Of a stretch of 64,000 bases of DNA, positions 16,676 to 25,223 are shown piece after piece; position 1 is the first letter of the stretch, and the number at the start of each line of letters is the position of its first letter. A program made the translations under genes and the position numbers. Source of the stretch: VRUE01 sp963805455. Lineage in GTDB: Bacteria > Actinomycetota > Thermoleophilia > Solirubrobacterales > 70-9. Below the pieces are notes generated by a model that worked only from the letters and a program-made list of their open reading frames with translations, was not told where the DNA came from and did no database searches. The stretch lies in the NCBI GenBank assembly GCA_963805455.1, contig CAWDUJ010000004.1, positions 1 to 64,000 on the forward strand, in the 5' to 3' direction.

Positions 16676-18658
16676 ATGGCCAATCGCTTGGCGCAGGAGA
16701 CCAGTCCCTACCTGCTCCAGCACAAGGACAACCCGGTCGACTGGCACCCCTGGGGGTCCGAGGCGCTGGGGCTCGCCCGCGAGCTCGACCGGCCGATCCT
16801 GCTCTCGGTCGGCTACTCGGCCTGCCACTGGTGCCACGTGATGGAGCGCGAGTCCTTCGAGGACCCGGCGACCGCGGCGTTCATGAACGAGCACTTCGTC
16901 AACGTCAAGGTCGACCGCGAGGAGCGCCCCGACATCGATGCCCTCTATATGGAGGCCGTCCAGGCGATCAGCGGCCAGGGCGGATGGCCGATGACCGTCT
17001 TCTGCGACCCCGAGGGAGTCCCGTTCTACGGCGGCACCTACTTCCCGCCCGACGACGGCCGCGGGATGCCGAGCTTCCGGATGGTGATGGATGCGGTCCT
17101 CGAGGCCTTCGTCAACCGCCGCGACGAGCTGCAGCAGCAGGCGCCCCGCACCCAGGAGCGGCTGGCGGCGGTCGCCGCGGTCGAGCCCTCGGAGGCGGCT
17201 CCGGACGAGGAGCTGCTCGATCTTGCGCTCGAGGGCCTGCGCGAACGGGCCGACCGCACCCGCGGCGGGTTCGGCGGCGCGCCGAAGTTCCCGCCGGCCT
17301 CCTCGCTGGAGCTGCTCCTGGCCCGGGGCGAGACCGGCCAGGTCGAGCTGACGCTGGACGCGATGATGGCCGGCGGTATCTACGACCAGATCGGCGGCGG
17401 CTTCGCCCGCTACTCGGTCGACGGCGCCTGGCAGATCCCCCACTTCGAGAAGATGCTCTACGACAACGCGCTCCTGGCCGCAACGTACCTCCACGGCTGG
17501 CAGGAGCTCGGGCACGACCGCTACCGGCGCGTCTGCGAGGAGACGCTGGACTGGATGCTGGCCGAGATGCGCGGCCCCGAGGGCGGCTTCTACTCGGCGT
17601 TCGACGCCGACTCCGAGGGAGAGGAGGGCCGCTTCTACGTCTGGACGCCGGAGCAGATCCGCTCGGTCCTCGGCGACGGCGCCGAGGAGGCAATCAGGTT
17701 CTTCGGAGTGACCGAGGCCGGCAACTTCGAGGGCGCAAACGTGCTCCACCTCGCCGGCGGGGCGTCCGCCGAGCGCACCGCCTCGCTGATTGAGGCCCGC
17801 CGAGCCCTCTTCGAGGCCCGGAGCGCCCGGGTCCCCCCCGGCCTCGACGACAAGCGCCTCGCCTCCTGGAACGCGCTCGCGATCGCCGCATTTGCGGAGG
17901 CGGGCGCGGCGCTGGGCCGCTCTGACTACCTCGACGCCGCCCGCACCTGCGCCGGGTTCGTGCTCGGTGAGCTTCGCGACTCGGAGGGTCGGCTGCTCCG
18001 CACCTACCGCGACGGCGAGGCCCGGCTCAACGCCTACCTCGAGGATCACGCGTTCCTGCTCGAAGCCCTGCTCACCCTCTACGAAGCGACGTTCGAAGAG
18101 CGCTGGTACGTCGAGGCGCGGGAGCTCGCCGAGACGATGATCCGGCGCTTCGGCGACCCCGAGCGGGGGGCGTTCTTCTCGACCTCCGAGGACCACGAGG
18201 CGCTGATCGCGCGCCGCAAGGAGGTCGGCGACCACCCGATCCCATCGGGCAACTCGGCCGCCGCGATGGGTCTGCTGCGCCTCGCCGCGCTCAGCGGCGA
18301 GCGCGCCTACGAGGACCTGGCCGCGGGCGTGCTTCAGCTGTACGGGCGGATCGCGCCACGCCAGCCGGACGCCTTCGCGCATCTGCTGCGGGCACTCGAC
18401 TTCCATCTCGCACCGGTGAAGGAGGTCGCGTTGGTCGGCGACCGCCTCGACCACCTCGCCGCGGTCGTCCGCGGCAGCCACCGCCCCCACCTCGTCCTCG
18501 CCGGCGGCGCTGAGGGGACGGACGCTCCCGAGCTGCTCCGTGAGCGCACCGAGGTCGGCGGCGAGGCCGCCGCCTACGTCTGTCAGAGCTTCTCCTGCCT
18601 GGCACCCGTGACCGATCCTCAACAGCTCGCGGCGAATCTGGAAGGATCGACCGCGTGA
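16676..18658 (+). CDS. DUF255 thioredoxin-domain protein (YyaL/SPATA20 family)
   Basis: A 660-residue cytosolic protein with an N-terminal thioredoxin-like domain opening MANRLAQETSPYLLQHKDNP. It carries the CxxC motif in ACHWCHVMERESFEDP and continues FVNVKVDREERPDID, followed by an alpha/alpha-barrel domain like N-acylglucosamine epimerases. The biochemical role of this widespread family is not settled. ATG 16676 matches the family start, while a GTG 18 bp earlier is possible. The stop overlaps the GTG start of the MMPL transporter (GTGA), so they are coupled. Confidence 0.88.
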   Translation: MANRLAQETSPYLLQHKDNPVDWHPWGSEALGLARELDRPILLSVGYSACHWCHVMERESFEDPATAAFMNEHFVNVKVDREERPDIDALYMEAVQAISGQGGWPMTVFCDPEGVPFYGGTYFPPDDGRGMPSFRMVMDAVLEAFVNRRDELQQQAPRTQERLAAVAAVEPSEAAPDEELLDLALEGLRERADRTRGGFGGAPKFPPASSLELLLARGETGQVELTLDAMMAGGIYDQIGGGFARYSVDGAWQIPHFEKMLYDNALLAATYLHGWQELGHDRYRRVCEETLDWMLAEMRGPEGGFYSAFDADSEGEEGRFYVWTPEQIRSVLGDGAEEAIRFFGVTEAGNFEGANVLHLAGGASAERTASLIEARRALFEARSARVPPGLDDKRLASWNALAIAAFAEAGAALGRSDYLDAARTCAGFVLGELRDSEGRLLRTYRDGEARLNAYLEDHAFLLEALLTLYEATFEERWYVEARELAETMIRRFGDPERGAFFSTSEDHEALIARRKEVGDHPIPSGNSAAAMGLLRLAALSGERAYEDLAAGVLQLYGRIAPRQPDAFAHLLRALDFHLAPVKEVALVGDRLDHLAAVVRGSHRPHLVLAGGAEGTDAPELLRERTEVGGEAAAYVCQSFSCLAPVTDPQQLAANLEGSTA

Positions 18659-21162
18659 AGGGCTCCTGGTTCACCTTCGCGGCCGGCCGCCGCGCAAAGT
18701 GGGTCGTCTTCGCGATCTGGTTCGTGGCGATCTTCATCGCCGCCGGCCCGGCCGAACTGCCCTCCCGATTTGAAGACGCCGAAAACAACGAGGCCACCTC
18801 CTACCTTCCCGAAAGCGCCGAGTCGACCCACGCGCTGGCAGCAACCGAAGAGCTTCAGAAGGGCGAAATAGCCCCCGCGGTGATCGTCTACCGGCGCGAC
18901 TCCGGAAAGCTGACCGCGGCCGACTTCCGCACGATCGAAGAAGACGTCGGCCAAATGACAGAAACGAAGTTCCCGGGCGTGATCCCGGACGGCGCGACCG
19001 CAGCGGCCGGCGGCAAAACCGCGAAGGCTTCCGCTGCCGGAGGAGGGGCTCCGGCGCCCGGCGAGAGCACCCACTGCGCCGGCCCGACGACGACGATTCC
19101 AGGCCAGCCCGCCGACTACGCGCCGTTCGTCGGCCCGGTCTGCTCGGAGGACGGCCAGGCGGCGATCGTCAACGCCTACATCAACGCCGAAGGCGAGGGC
19201 ACCGCGATCCTCGACCCGGTCAAGAACTGGCGCGAAGCGATCGAAGACCCGCCGGCCGGCCTCGAAGCGAAGATCACCGGCGGCGCCGGGTTCTCCGCCG
19301 ACGGAATCGAAGTCTTCGAAAGCCTCAACGGGACCCTGCTGCTGGCCGCGGTGAGCCTGGTGATCTTCCTCCTGATCGTCATCTACCGCTCGCCGATGTT
19401 CTTCCTGATCCCGCTGGCCTCGGTCCTCTTCGCCGAGACGCTCTCGCGCTCGATCGGGTACGGCGTCTCCGAGCTCGGGGTCACGGTCAACGGCCAGTCG
19501 AGCTCGATCATGTCGGTGCTGGTGCTGGGGGCGGGGACCGACTACGCCCTGTTACTCGTCGCCCGCTATCGAGAGGAGCTCCACAACACAGAGGACCGCC
19601 ACGAGGCGATGCGCACCGCCCTCTCCTCGGCCGGCCCGGCGATCTTCGCCTCGGCGGCGACGGTGATCGCGGCGCTGCTGTGCCTGACGGTCGCCAGAGT
19701 CAACGGCACCGCGGGACTGGGGCCGATCGCTGCGATCGGGATCGCCTGCGCCGCGCTCTCGATGCTGACCCTGCTTCCGGCGCTGCTGACGATCTTCGGC
19801 CGCCGCGCCTTCTGGCCATTCGTCCCGCACACGCCCGAGACGGCGCCGGGCACCGACGACATCACGGCACGGGCCCGCGAAGGATGCGTCGAAAGCTCCA
19901 GCCTCAGCGCTCTGCTGCGGGTGATCGGCGCCTCGTTGCTGGTCCTGATCCTGCTGCCGCTGACCGTGGTGACCGCGATCTTGCGGCGGTTGAGCAACTA
20001 CCACGGCCCGCCGGCTCGGGATCCGGTCGTCGAATCCTGGAAGGAGGGCACCCCGTCGGTCGTTAGCCTGCTCGATCGTCCCTTCTTCACCCCCTACGAG
20101 GTGCGGCGCAGCCAGCGCGAGGTGGTCGCCGACGCCACCCACGGCTTTTGGAAAAAGGTCGGCGACCGGGTCGCGTCGAACCCCTTGCGTGTCACCGGCG
20201 CGGCGCTCGTCATCCTCCTGGTCTTCTGCTGCGGCTTCGTCTTCTTCTCCACCGACCTGACCAGCGAAGACAGCTACCGGACCGAAGTCGAATCGGTCGA
20301 AGGCCAGCACCTGCTCGACCGCAGCTTCCCATCCGGCGCCACCGCGCTGACCGACGTCGTCGTCAAAGAACCCGACAAGGTGCAGGCGGTGCGGGAATCG
20401 GTGGCGGGGGTGAACGGGGTCGACTCCGTCTCCCAGCCGGTCGCCGAAGGGCCGCCCGGCACCCTGGTCCAGGCGACACTTGGGATCGAACCGTATTCGA
20501 CCGAGGCCTTCGATCTCGTCGAACCGATCCGCAACGCGGCTCAGGAAGCGGCTCCCGGGACCCTCGTCGGCGGGCCGACGGCGATCGAATTCGACGTCCG
20601 CGACGCTGCCGGCCGGGACTCGATCGTGATCCCGCCGATCATCCTCCTCGTCGTCTTCCTGATCCTGATCGGCCTGCTGCGGGCGGTGATGGCGCCCCTG
20701 GTCCTGATCGGGACCGTGATCCTCAGCTTCCTGGCGTCCCTCGGGGTCGGGTATTTCGTCTTCGACGTCATCTTCGGCTTCCCGGGGTCGGACCCGTCGC
20801 TGCCGTTATTCGCCTTCGTCTTCCTCGTCGCCCTCGGCGTCGACTACAACATCTTCCTGATCTCGCGGGCCCGCGAGGAGACGATCCGACACGGCTCCAG
20901 GCAGGGAATCCTGCGCGCCCTGGCGGTGACCGGCGGCGTGATCACGAGCGCCGGGATCGTCCTCGCCGGCACCTTCCTGGTGCTGGCGAGCCTCCCCCTC
21001 ACCTTCCTCACCGAGATCGGCTTCGTCGTCGCCTTCGGCGTCCTCCTCGACACCTTCCTGGTCCGCAGCGTCCTCGTCCCGGCGATCGCGCTCGACCTCG
21101 GCGACAAATTCTGGTGGCCCTCCGCGCTCTCGAAGGGTGGCGCCGGCTCAGAGGACCGGTAG
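18655..21162 (+). CDS. MMPL/RND-superfamily membrane transporter
   Basis: An 835-residue membrane protein with the two-half MMPL plan. The first helix follows MKGSWFTFAAGRRAKWVVF; the TM4-type motifs are GAGTDYALLLVARYREE and ALGVDYNIFLISRAREE. A large extracytoplasmic loop in the first half carries an Ala/Gly-rich stretch and two cysteines (HCAGPTT and PVCSED). A cytoplasmic insert of about 100 residues sits between the halves. Probable exporter of a lipid or hydrophobic compound; substrate unknown. It is coupled to the DUF255 gene and its last 15 bp overlap convergent glnA. Confidence 0.87.
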   Translation: MKGSWFTFAAGRRAKWVVFAIWFVAIFIAAGPAELPSRFEDAENNEATSYLPESAESTHALAATEELQKGEIAPAVIVYRRDSGKLTAADFRTIEEDVGQMTETKFPGVIPDGATAAAGGKTAKASAAGGGAPAPGESTHCAGPTTTIPGQPADYAPFVGPVCSEDGQAAIVNAYINAEGEGTAILDPVKNWREAIEDPPAGLEAKITGGAGFSADGIEVFESLNGTLLLAAVSLVIFLLIVIYRSPMFFLIPLASVLFAETLSRSIGYGVSELGVTVNGQSSSIMSVLVLGAGTDYALLLVARYREELHNTEDRHEAMRTALSSAGPAIFASAATVIAALLCLTVARVNGTAGLGPIAAIGIACAALSMLTLLPALLTIFGRRAFWPFVPHTPETAPGTDDITARAREGCVESSSLSALLRVIGASLLVLILLPLTVVTAILRRLSNYHGPPARDPVVESWKEGTPSVVSLLDRPFFTPYEVRRSQREVVADATHGFWKKVGDRVASNPLRVTGAALVILLVFCCGFVFFSTDLTSEDSYRTEVESVEGQHLLDRSFPSGATALTDVVVKEPDKVQAVRESVAGVNGVDSVSQPVAEGPPGTLVQATLGIEPYSTEAFDLVEPIRNAAQEAAPGTLVGGPTAIEFDVRDAAGRDSIVIPPIILLVVFLILIGLLRAVMAPLVLIGTVILSFLASLGVGYFVFDVIFGFPGSDPSLPLFAFVFLVALGVDYNIFLISRAREETIRHGSRQGILRALAVTGGVITSAGIVLAGTFLVLASLPLTFLTEIGFVVAFGVLLDTFLVRSVLVPAIALDLGDKFWWPSALSKGGAGSEDR

Positions 21163-22500
21163 GAAGTTCTCGATCTCGTACGGGGTCACCTGGACCCGGT
21201 ACTCGTCCCACTCCTGCCGCTTGATCTCGACGAAGCGGCGGAACGTGTGCTCGCCGAGGGTGCGGAGGACCAGCTCAGAGTCTGCGGTGATCTCGATCGC
21301 CTCGCCGAGGGTCTCGGGCAGCTGCTCGATCCCGCGCTGCGAGCGCTCCTCGGGCGAGAGGTGGTAGAGGTTCTGCTCCATCGGCTCGGGCAGCTCGTAG
21401 CCCTTCTCGACCCCCTCGAGCCCGGCCTGAAGCATCCCGGCGAAGCAGAGGTACGGGTTGCAGGCGGGATCCGGGCAGCGGAGCTCGGCCCGGGTCGCCC
21501 CCTCCTTGCCCGGGTGGTAGAGCGGGACCCTGATCAGCGCCGAGCGGTTCCGGCGCGACCAGGCGAGGTAGACCGGCGCCTCGAAGCCCGGCACCAGGCG
21601 CTTGTAGGAGTTGACCCACTGGGCGAACAGCGAGGAGATCTCGCGGGCGTGCTTGAGCTGGCCGGCGATGAACGCCTTCGCGGTGTCGGAGAGGAAGTAT
21701 TGGTCATCGCCGTCGTAGAAGGCGTTGCTCCCGTCCTTGCCGAGGGACTGGTGGACGTGCATCCCCGACCCGTTCTCGCCGAACAGCGGCTTCGGCATGA
21801 AGGTCGCGTGCCAGCCGTACTTCATCGCGTACTCCTTGACGACTATCCGGTAGGTCATGCAGTCGTCGGCCATCTCGAGCGCGTTCTTGTAGCGCATGTC
21901 GACCTCGTGCTGGGAGGGCCCGACCTCATGGTGGGTGTACTCGACGTGGATCCCCATCTTCTCCAGCGCCAGCACGGTGTCGCGGCGGACGTCGGAGCCG
22001 GCGTCGAGCGTGGTGAGGTCGAAGTAGCCCCCCTCGTCGAGGACCTCGGGCCTGCCGCCCTCGGGTTTGGCCGAGCGGAAGTAGAAGTACTCGAGCTCGG
22101 GGCCGATGTTGTAAGCGTCGAACCCGAGGTCTTCGGCCCGTTTCATCGCCCTGCGCAGGATCCAGCGCGGGTCGCCCTCGTAGGGGTCGCCGCCGGGGAC
22201 CCGGATGTCGCAGAACATCCGGGCGACGGCGTTCTCGCCCTCGGGCCGCCAGGGAATCAGGGCGAAGGTCGAGGGGTCCGGCATCGCGATCATGTCCGAC
22301 TCCTCGATCGGGTTGAAGCCTGTGATCGAGGAGCCGTCGAAGCCCATGCCGCCGTCGAAGGCATCCGCGAGCTCGGCGGCGTTGATCGAAAAGCTCTTGA
22401 GCTGACCGAGGACGTCGGTGAACCAGAGACGCACGAATCGCACGTCCCTTTCCTCGACGATCGCCGCCACGTCGGCGGCACTCTTCGGTCTGTCTGCCAT
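21148..22500 (-). CDS. glnA: Glutamine synthetase, type I
   Basis: A 450-residue type-I glutamine synthetase forming glutamine from glutamate, ammonia and ATP. The motifs MGFDGSSITGF, NIGPELEYFYF, HHEVGPSQHEVDMRY, NGSGMHVHQSL and the Arg region RNRSALIRVP are all intact. The region corresponding to the adenylylation site reads EQNLYHLSPEE: a tyrosine is present but the context differs from the enterobacterial one, so adenylylation is uncertain. The start at 22500 (MADRPKSAADV) has a strong GGAGG at about 22506-22510; an upstream in-frame ATG at 22539 is less likely. A GlnA2-like paralogue rather than the sole enzyme is possible. Confidence 0.9.
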   Translation of the reverse strand: MADRPKSAADVAAIVEERDVRFVRLWFTDVLGQLKSFSINAAELADAFDGGMGFDGSSITGFNPIEESDMIAMPDPSTFALIPWRPEGENAVARMFCDIRVPGGDPYEGDPRWILRRAMKRAEDLGFDAYNIGPELEYFYFRSAKPEGGRPEVLDEGGYFDLTTLDAGSDVRRDTVLALEKMGIHVEYTHHEVGPSQHEVDMRYKNALEMADDCMTYRIVVKEYAMKYGWHATFMPKPLFGENGSGMHVHQSLGKDGSNAFYDGDDQYFLSDTAKAFIAGQLKHAREISSLFAQWVNSYKRLVPGFEAPVYLAWSRRNRSALIRVPLYHPGKEGATRAELRCPDPACNPYLCFAGMLQAGLEGVEKGYELPEPMEQNLYHLSPEERSQRGIEQLPETLGEAIEITADSELVLRTLGEHTFRRFVEIKRQEWDEYRVQVTPYEIENFLPVL

Positions 22501-22635
22501 CCCGTCCTCCTTGGCTTCTCGCCCTCGTTGGACTGGCAAAGATAGGCGAAGTGAACCGCCGAGGTGCGAAACCTCGTAATCCGGGTAGGAGACGCGTGAC
22601 CGCGGGGCTTGCGGGAGGCGTCGAGACCCGGTATA

Positions 22636-22652
22636 ACTTACTTCAAGTAAGT
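22636..22652. promoter_or_regulatory. 17-bp palindrome in the glnA/AhpD-like divergent region
   Basis: ACTTACTT-C-AAGTAAGT is a perfect palindrome about 85 bp upstream of the AhpD-like start and overlaps AT-rich sequence that could be a -10 element (GTATAAC). It is a good candidate binding site for a dimeric repressor; no regulator gene is adjacent. Confidence 0.45.
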
Positions 22653-22660
22653 AATCGGCC

Positions 22661-22697
22661 TAAAGTAAAGTAAAGTCAACGTAAAGGCTCTGTAAAG
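22661..22697 (+). promoter_or_regulatory. Five TAAAG direct repeats, three at 11-bp spacing
   Basis: TAAAG starts at 22661, 22666, 22671, 22682 and 22693. The last three are exactly 11 bp apart, the one-turn spacing used by OmpR/PhoB-family response regulators. The array lies just upstream of the GTG at 22737. Confidence 0.4.
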
Positions 22698-22736
22698 CGA
22701 AAAATCGTCAGTCCGAGCCGAAAGCGGAGAACCCAC

Positions 22737-23303
22737 GTGACAGTTAAAACAGCAGTCAGCAGATTCCACATCCACGACGAGTTGACGGCCCCCGACGAGA
22801 GCGCCCCCCTGCTCAAGAGCATCCAGGCAGCCGGCGGCGCGGTGACCAAGTTCGTCGGCGTCCTCGCCGGGGCCCCATCGGTGCTCCGCGCCTACACGCG
22901 GATGCGCTCCGAGCTTCGCAGCGGCGTCCTCCCGCGCCCGACCCGTGAGCGGATCGCGCTCGCGGTCGCCGAGCATCGTCACGACTACTACAGCATCGCC
23001 CAGCACGCCAAATCGGCCAAACGCGCCGGCCTCGGCCTCGATGAGGTCACGAGGGCTCGCAACTTCACCTCCAACGACCCGAAGGAGGCTGCGTTGCTGG
23101 CCTTCCTCAAGGCCACGCTCGAGGCCGACGGATATCCCCCGCACCACCTCCATGAGGAAGCGCGGGAGATCGGCTGGACCGACGAGGAGATCCTCGAGGC
23201 GGTCGGACATCTGGCGCTGAATGAGTTCCAGAGCCTGATCGCGATCGCGGCGGCGCTGCCGAAGGACCAGGCGACGCCGGCCGTCCTCCCCTCGGCCGCG
23301 TAA
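22737..23303 (+). CDS. AhpD/carboxymuconolactone decarboxylase-like protein lacking the CxxC
   Basis: A 188-residue helical protein of the AhpD-like superfamily, recognisable by RERIALAVAEHRHDYYSIAQH and the following AKRAGLGLDEVTRAR. In catalytic members this segment reads ExxxCxYCxxxH; here both redox cysteines are replaced (DYYS), although the flanking Glu and His remain. Peroxidase activity by the disulfide mechanism is therefore unlikely and the function is unknown. Start is GTG 22737. It stands alone between glnA and a convergent secreted protein, behind an elaborate promoter region with a palindrome and phased repeats. Confidence 0.75.
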   Translation: MTVKTAVSRFHIHDELTAPDESAPLLKSIQAAGGAVTKFVGVLAGAPSVLRAYTRMRSELRSGVLPRPTRERIALAVAEHRHDYYSIAQHAKSAKRAGLGLDEVTRARNFTSNDPKEAALLAFLKATLEADGYPPHHLHEEAREIGWTDEEILEAVGHLALNEFQSLIAIAAALPKDQATPAVLPSAA

Positions 23304-23315
23304 ACCGGGGCCCGG

Positions 23316-24011
23316 CTAGGGCATCACCACGGTGGCTGTGTAGAGCAGCCGAGCCGTGGAATAGCGGCAACCGTAGGTGGCGCGTCTACCGACGCGCTGC
23401 TGCGGTTCGCCCTGGCGGACCGCCGTCGTGTTGGTGCATTTGCCCGGCAGGCGGCTGGCCCGCCAAGAGTTTTTGGTCGAGAGGCCCTGGGCGAAGGCAG
23501 GGGCCCAGGTCGAGACCGTGAGGCCGACGATGTCGCCCTTCTGGACCGGCAGCGAGGCGCCGAACTTGACCGTCCGGCCGAGGAACGGACTGAGGACGCG
23601 GACCGAGCCCTGCTTGCGGAGGTTGAAGCGCGGCGGGTTGGTTTCCGGGATGCGGCGCAGGATCGCGAGCCGTGCCTGGGGCGGGGTCCCGAAGAAGCCG
23701 TTGAAGAAGGAGCGCTGGGTGTTGGTCGGCTGCGCCAGCGTCATCGTCCACGACTTGACCTTGCCGTCCCGCGGAACCCGGAACGGGAGGCTCGTCTGGT
23801 CGGTGCTGAGCTGGAACCCGGTGACGCTGCCGATCGCCTGGCAGGGCGACTCCGGGCAGGAGGGGTCAGGCATCGTGTTCGTCTGGCCGAGGACGACGGT
23901 CGTGCTCGAGCTGGTCGCCGCGCCGGCGCCGCCGACGGAGACGACGACCGTCACCGCCAGGCAGACCATCAGCATGGTCGCCGCGACGCCGCGCTTGGAG
24001 AGGTCCGGCAT
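23316..24011 (-). CDS. Secreted protein of unknown function
   Basis: A 231-residue protein I do not recognise by function. Starting at ATG 24011 it has a clear signal peptide (MPDLSKRGVAATMLMVCLAV followed by a hydrophobic run ending near GGAGAATSSS). The mature part is rich in Ser, Thr, Pro and beta-forming residues, with four cysteines (two in PSCPESPC, others in GKCTNT and YGCRYS) that could form disulfides outside the cell. I associate similar secreted proteins with Solirubrobacterales, but that is an impression. It is convergent with the AhpD-like gene, 12 bp away, and follows the RlpA-like gene on the same strand. Confidence 0.65.
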   Translation of the reverse strand: MPDLSKRGVAATMLMVCLAVTVVVSVGGAGAATSSSTTVVLGQTNTMPDPSCPESPCQAIGSVTGFQLSTDQTSLPFRVPRDGKVKSWTMTLAQPTNTQRSFFNGFFGTPPQARLAILRRIPETNPPRFNLRKQGSVRVLSPFLGRTVKFGASLPVQKGDIVGLTVSTWAPAFAQGLSTKNSWRASRLPGKCTNTTAVRQGEPQQRVGRRATYGCRYSTARLLYTATVVMP

Positions 24012-24060
24012 TGACGGAAGAGAGTATCCACAGGGGCGGCGGCTTCGCGGCCGCCCCGGA

Positions 24061-24570
24061 CTATTCGGCCGCGGGGCGGCCGATCGCGTAGCGGACCCGG
24101 TTGGCGCCTTCGAAGCCGAGCGCGACGCGGGCGCCGTTGGTGAGGTCCCAGGCATTGCCGATCGAGTAGGGCCCGCGGTCGATGACCCGGGCGACGATCG
24201 AGCGGCCGCGGTAGAGGAATTTGACCGCGGTCCCGCAGGGAAGGGTCTTGTGGGCGACTCCGATCGTGGTCGGGCGCAGGGTCTGGCCGCAGGCGGTGTG
24301 GCGGCCGTAGAGGCCGGGGCCGTACCAGGTGGCGCCGGCGGTGCGCAGCGCGGTGAAGTCGAAGGCTTCTTCGACGAGGGTGCTTTCGGTGGCGGACGCG
24401 CCGGTCGGGAACGCCGACGCGCCGCCGGTCATCGCCTGCGCGGTGGCGGCGCCTGGCAGCAGCGCCGCGCCGACCAGGAGCGCCGGGAGCATGGCTCGCA
24501 GCGGCCCGCGGCGCAGCCGTGCCCGTCCTGAATGATCTTTCCGCCCAAGGCGGTTCCTGCCTACGTTCAT
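24061..24570 (-). CDS. RlpA-like double-psi beta-barrel secreted protein
   Basis: A 169-residue exported protein: a basic N-terminus and hydrophobic signal (AMLPALLVGAALLPGAATAQA), then a C-terminal double-psi beta-barrel like RlpA/expansin proteins, with ATWYGPGLYGRHTACGQTL, GVAHKTLPCGTAV and VIDRGPY containing the Asp of lytic RlpA proteins. It probably cleaves or binds peptidoglycan at the envelope. A ydaO-type c-di-AMP riboswitch precedes it with only 5 nt between aptamer and ATG. That is the expected kind of target, since this riboswitch class often controls wall-remodelling genes in actinobacteria. Confidence 0.82.
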   Translation of the reverse strand: MNVGRNRLGRKDHSGRARLRRGPLRAMLPALLVGAALLPGAATAQAMTGGASAFPTGASATESTLVEEAFDFTALRTAGATWYGPGLYGRHTACGQTLRPTTIGVAHKTLPCGTAVKFLYRGRSIVARVIDRGPYSIGNAWDLTNGARVALGFEGANRVRYAIGRPAAE

Positions 24571-24575
24571 CGTCT

Positions 24576-24710
24576 CTTCCGGACGCTTACGGGGTTAGCT
24601 GACGGGCTCGCGCTGAAAGAGCTGCGCTACGCGGCAGATGCCGGCGATTCGCCCCAACCAATCTGGGTCCCCCGTTCTCCGCGATATGTGGGCGGAGATT
24701 CAGCGGAAGT
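24576..24710 (-). promoter_or_regulatory. ydaO/yuaA-type (c-di-AMP) riboswitch
   Basis: Read on the minus strand, the leader contains hallmarks of this class: CGGAGAACGGGGGACCCA, then GGGGCGAATC, and near the end GAGCCCGTCAGCTAACCCCG. The closing stem pairs CTTCCGCT (about 24703-24710) with AGCG...GGAAG (about 24576-24587). The GGAAG of the closing stem's 3' strand is also the best Shine-Dalgarno for the RlpA-like gene, so ligand-stabilised folding should reduce translation. Confidence 0.85.
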
Positions 24711-24760
24711 TGGCGGCACGTTAGCAAACGCTAAGACGGAAAAGCGGCCGTGTGCCGCCA
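24711..24760. repeat. Inverted repeat with an inner hairpin between rnpB and the riboswitch
   Basis: Outer arms TGGCGGCAC (24711-24719) and GTGCCGCCA (24752-24760) enclose an inner hairpin TTAGC-AAAC-GCTAA (24721-24734). The promoter for the riboswitch transcript must lie in or near this interval. No coding potential. Confidence 0.45.
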
Positions 24761-24781
24761 CTCACGGTCCAACTTCCCCGC

Positions 24782-24813
24782 AAAATGGGAAAGACCCCTT
24801 GCGGGGCCTTTCC
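24782..24813 (-). terminator. Intrinsic terminator of rnpB
   Basis: On the minus strand GGAAAGGCCCC-GCAA-GGGGTCTTTCC forms an 11-bp stem with one G-U pair and a GNRA loop. It is followed by CATTTTG. It begins immediately after the 3' end of the RNase P RNA. Confidence 0.75.
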
Positions 24814-24815
24814 GT

Positions 24816-25185
24816 TAGCGGGCCTGTAAGCCGGATCCTGTCGAGAGCGATCATCTGTCTCCCCGTGGCTTTCGCCCCGGGTGGGCCACCGCAGTGGCCC
24901 TGCGGCCTACCTGAACCTCGCCGGGTCGGGTCGACGGTCCTGTTTGGCCTTGCACCTGGCGGGGTTTGCCTGGCCGCCGCGTCACCGCGACGCCGGTGCG
25001 CTCTTACCGCACCATTTCACCTTTGCCTGTACGCAGCTCACGTGTGGCTGCGCCATCGGCCGTGTCATTTCTGCGGCACTTTCCCGCGGGTTTCCCCGGG
25101 TGGGAGTTATCCACCGCCATGCCCTTCGGTGTCCGGACTTTCCTCGAGGGGTTTTCTCTCCCCGCGATCGCTCAGCCCGCCCACC
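24816..25185 (-). ncRNA. rnpB: RNase P RNA (type A)
   Basis: About 370 nt on the minus strand carrying the conserved RNase P RNA segments in order: GAGGAAAGTCCGGAC, GAAAGTGCCGCAGAAATGA, GTGAAATGGTGCGGTAAGAG followed by CGCACCGG, GGCAAACCCC and the 3' block GGATCCGGCTTACAGGCCC. The ends GCGGGCTG and CAGGCCCGC pair as helix P1. It is the catalytic RNA that matures tRNA 5' ends. Exact ends are estimated from P1. Short open frames on either strand here are not genes. Confidence 0.95.
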
Positions 25186-25223
25186 AAGGGTAGCGCCGGA
25201 ACCGGGGAGCCGCGACGGGTGCG

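Noticed and set aside
16547..18622. Long N-terminal extension of the GGDEF-EAL frame on the minus strand
   Set aside because: It is antisense to the DUF255 gene, has no domain and is open only because of GC-biased codons; a GTG at 16546 gives the normal protein.
22661..22697. CRISPR-like array
   Set aside because: TAAAG units are only 5 nt and there are no spacers or cas genes.
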